From: Methylocystis bryophila
GTDB lineage: Bacteria; Pseudomonadota; Alphaproteobacteria; Rhizobiales; Beijerinckiaceae
Length of the DNA stretch: 64,000 nucleotides
Assembly: GCF_027925445.1 (NCBI RefSeq)
Contig: NZ_AP027149.1
Span: 1-64,000 of the forward strand
Reading direction: 5' to 3'
Made by a program: the position numbers and the translations under genes. Positions 62,412-64,000 of this stretch are shown piece after piece. Numbering within the stretch: the first letter of the stretch is position 1; each line of letters starts with the position of its first letter. The notes under the pieces were generated by a model, which saw nothing but the letters and a program-made list of their open reading frames with translations, did no database searches and was not told the DNA's origin.

Positions 62412-63281
62412 TCAATGCATGAGCGCAGGCGAAAGCAAGGCTTTGCGCCCACCCGCGCGCGCCGCGACGACCGCCTGCGCGGTCGCTTCGCCGATGGCGC
62501 GGCCGCGCTCATCCGTGCCGGTCCAGCAGGCCAAGCGCCCTCGCGGATCAATCTCGACGAGCTTGGCGCCTTCCGGCGCCTGCGCGCCGTCACGCGCCAA
62601 CCCGCGCAGAAATCCGTCGATCGGCGCGACGAGGGGCGCGCCCCCTTGGCGTCCGACCGTCACGCCTTTGTAGATCCGATCGCCGATGTTGAGCGGCGTG
62701 CGCCAGACGCCTGCGCGCGGCGCGCGAAGAAATCGCTCCTCGCCGAGGCCGCCGAGCGCGCGTGGGATTCCATCGGCCGCCCAGGTGCGGCCGGCTTTGA
62801 CGATTGCCCCGGGGCGCGCGGGATGGGTTTCGATCGCGACGTCGCAATTCTTGCCGACCGTGAAATTGGGTCCGAGGCCCACGGCGATCCCAGCGAGGCC
62901 GCGCAGGTCCGGCGTCACGCGGTCCTTCTGCATGCGCGCGTCAATGATCGCCTCCGCCCAGCGCAAGGGAATCAGGTCCGTCGCGTGTAGCGGCGTGACG
63001 GCGACGCAGCCGCGGCTTGCGAAGACGTCGAAGAGCTCCACCGCATTTTCCGCGCGACGGCCGACGATCCCGTCGAGTTGCGCGCAATCGTCGAAAAGCG
63101 CGTCATGAAAGGACATGCCGCGTCGGAGCACCGGCGGATGCGGATCGTAGCTCAACGCGACGTCGTAGCCCTCCCACAGAAGCCGAACGGCGACCGCAGA
63201 CGCGATCTCATTCGTGCCGAGAACGATCGCAAACCCGCGACCGACGTTCCGCGGCGCGTTTCCCATCGTTGATCCGTGCAT
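62412..63281 (-). CDS. yqeB: YqeB-like molybdenum hydroxylase maturation protein
   Basis: The 289-aa product opens with a Rossmann-type FAIVLGTNEIASAVAVRLLWEGYDVALSYDP and has VLRRGMSFHDALFDD, GIAVGLGPNFTVGKNCDVAIET, RAPRAGVWRTPLNIGDRIYKG and a C-terminal DGFLRGLARDG..APEGAKLVEIDPRG, the pattern of the EF2563/YqeB family linked to selenium-dependent molybdenum hydroxylases. It probably matures or supplies a Mo hydroxylase cofactor. ATG 63281 has AAGGAGAG upstream. Mo-box-like sites lie 129-186 bp upstream. No Mo hydroxylase gene is in the window. Confidence 0.83.
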   Translation of the reverse strand: MHGSTMGNAPRNVGRGFAIVLGTNEIASAVAVRLLWEGYDVALSYDPHPPVLRRGMSFHDALFDDCAQLDGIVGRRAENAVELFDVFASRGCVAVTPLHATDLIPLRWAEAIIDARMQKDRVTPDLRGLAGIAVGLGPNFTVGKNCDVAIETHPARPGAIVKAGRTWAADGIPRALGGLGEERFLRAPRAGVWRTPLNIGDRIYKGVTVGRQGGAPLVAPIDGFLRGLARDGAQAPEGAKLVEIDPRGRLACWTGTDERGRAIGEATAQAVVAARAGGRKALLSPALMH

Positions 63282-63409
63282 CGCCGCTCTCCTTTGCGTC
63301 GGGGTTCGAGGGCGCCACGCAAAGGCCGCGCCAGAGACGACAGATTTGCAGACTCTGTTTAATATTCAGATAGTTGCAGGGTAAGACGCGCGAGCGCGAC
63401 AGGAGCGGA
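63282..63409. other. Non-coding leader region of the yqeB-like operon
   Basis: No gene seen; it presumably holds the promoter between the Mo-boxes and the ATG at 63281. Confidence 0.35.
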
Positions 63410-63433
63410 AGCTATATTGTTATAAATATAGCT
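63410..63433. promoter_or_regulatory. Mo-box-like ModE site 1, AGCTATATT-N6-AATATAGCT
   Basis: Perfect 9-bp inverted arms with the 6-nt spacer (GTTATA) typical of ModE sites such as CGCTATATA-N6-TATATAACG of E. coli. It is 129 bp upstream of the yqeB-like gene, whose operon ends with a ModE-type regulator. Confidence 0.75.
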
Positions 63434-63443
63434 GTGTGGCCTC

Positions 63444-63467
63444 AGCTATGCTGTCTGGAATATAACA
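63444..63467. promoter_or_regulatory. Mo-box-like ModE site 2 (degenerate)
   Basis: AGCTATGCT and AATATAACA, again 6 nt apart, 34 bp from site 1 centre to centre (about three helical turns). Arms match imperfectly, but each half resembles site 1. Confidence 0.5.
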
Positions 63468-63498
63468 AATGGTGTCGGCGCGCGGGGCGCGCGGCGCC

Positions 63499-63551
63499 TA
63501 GAGCGTGTCACGGAAAAGTGCGAAGCGGTTTTCCGGTCATGACATGCTCTA
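63499..63551. repeat. Dispersed palindromic repeat, short form (copy J)
   Basis: TAGAGCGTGTCACGGAAAAGTGCG and CGGTTTTCCGGTCATGACATGCTCTA form an imperfect palindrome with the same outline as 44440-44491. Confidence 0.82.
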
Positions 63552-63612
63552 ACTTTTTGACGTGGCGCGATTCCTTGTCGCTCGAACGATTCCGTTCGCG
63601 CGGGAAACGCGC

Positions 63613-63727
63613 GAGAGCGCGATACGACAAAGTGGGAACCGGTTTTTCGCGCCAAGCGCGCTCTAAAGCTTTGGAATCGATCACGTTATCTGCGTTTGAG
63701 CGATTCCGCTCAAACGCATCGTGATCT
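63613..63727. repeat. Dispersed palindromic repeat, copy K
   Basis: GAGAGCGCGATACGACAAAGTGGG...GGTTTTTCGCGCCAAGCGCGCTCT, then TTTGGAATCGATCACG, GCGTTTGAGCG/CGCTCAAACGC and GTGATC. Same layout as copies F and G. Between it and the globin gene (63728-63866) nothing else is recognised. Confidence 0.88.
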
Positions 63728-63866
63728 CGCGCGAAGCCGCTTTTTTCCGCGTGTTGCGCGCGGATCGCGCAGCTGGCGCCCGCCCTGCATAGCGGCGCGC
63801 ATCGGCGTTGCGTCCCGCGCCTCGTTTCGGCGCCGCGCTCGCCCCAGCGTTAATGCGAGAGAGCCC

Positions 63867-64000
63867 ATGACCTTCGACTTTCCGAGGATCGACGACGCGG
63901 CCGAGAGAGAGCGCATCGAGACGGCGATTGTGGCGTGTGTGCGCGACTTCTATAAGCGCGGCCTCGCCGATCCGATGCTCGGCCCGATTCTGGCGGGGGG
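63867..64000 (+). CDS. Truncated hemoglobin, probably group III (partial)
   Basis: From ATG 63867 the frame is open to the window end; 44 residues are visible. RIETAIVACVRDFYKRGLADPMLGPILAG matches the N-terminal helices of group III truncated hemoglobins (pattern FY.RV..DP.LGP.F). The haem-binding His lies beyond the edge. Such proteins bind oxygen or NO in the cytoplasm. Confidence 0.7.
   Translation, partial: MTFDFPRIDDAAERERIETAIVACVRDFYKRGLADPMLGPILAG

Overview
The window is high-GC DNA typical of an alphaproteobacterium of the order Hyphomicrobiales. A lanthanide-type methanol dehydrogenase (XoxF signature), extensive copper handling (multicopper oxidase, CopA ATPase) and molybdenum genes fit a methylotroph or methanotroph of the Methylocystaceae/Beijerinckiaceae kind. 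That placement is inference; no rRNA or tRNA gene was found to test it.

Layout. 1-4.4 kb: truncated DoxX gene, a tiny membrane protein, an exported unknown protein followed by a Tat-exported multicopper oxidase with a Met-rich loop, then a small protein divergent from a winged-helix regulator with repeated ACATTACAAC sites. 4.4-7 kb: the pxpABC 5-oxoprolinase operon. 7.2-8.7 kb: an intact IS1182-type element inserted in a dispersed palindrome. 8.7-10.5 kb: a flavodoxin-ECF41 sigma factor operon with a matching ECF41 promoter, and a relic of a second ECF41 gene. 10.6-15.9 kb: xoxF convergent with an aldehyde dehydrogenase and its AcoR-like regulator; the two promoter regions share a nearly identical palindrome. 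16-23.1 kb: a 2341-aa autotransporter with recently duplicated repeats. 23.6-30.5 kb: an RND efflux operon divergent from a TetR regulator with two operators.

30.5-36.8 kb: housekeeping genes (Fe-S oxidoreductase, UbiA, CysQ-like phosphatase, DUF4170, Ppx/GppA). 36.8-38 kb: an AT-rich acquired patch with a deleted IS1-type transposase and a TacT-like GNAT acetyltransferase overlapping a 79-aa gene. 38.2-44.3 kb: rplS, a DegP-type protease, copA with a coupled isoprenylcysteine methyltransferase-like gene, and rpmF. 44.5-54.4 kb: SDR, TerB, universal stress protein, TPR protein, L,D-transpeptidase, YgfZ, dihydroorotase, xanthine phosphoribosyltransferase, CinA and a CMD-family protein. 54.4-58.8 kb: an alpha-hydroxy acid oxidase, P450 and variant SHMT operon divergent from an acyl carrier protein. 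58.9-60.9 kb: GlpQ-type phosphodiesterase and DUF4239. 61-63.5 kb: a molybdenum cluster (YqeB-like, DUF2478, ModE DNA-binding domain, free ModC-type TOBE domain) preceded by tandem Mo-box-like sites. The window ends in a truncated hemoglobin gene.

At least ten copies of a dispersed palindromic repeat family lie between genes; two of them supply the stop codon of the neighbouring gene. The most interesting points are the shared xoxF/aldehyde dehydrogenase operator with a regulator lacking the AAA+ domain, the ECF41 self-promoter, the Mo-boxes, the GNAT module and the ACP/SHMT/P450/oxidase locus.
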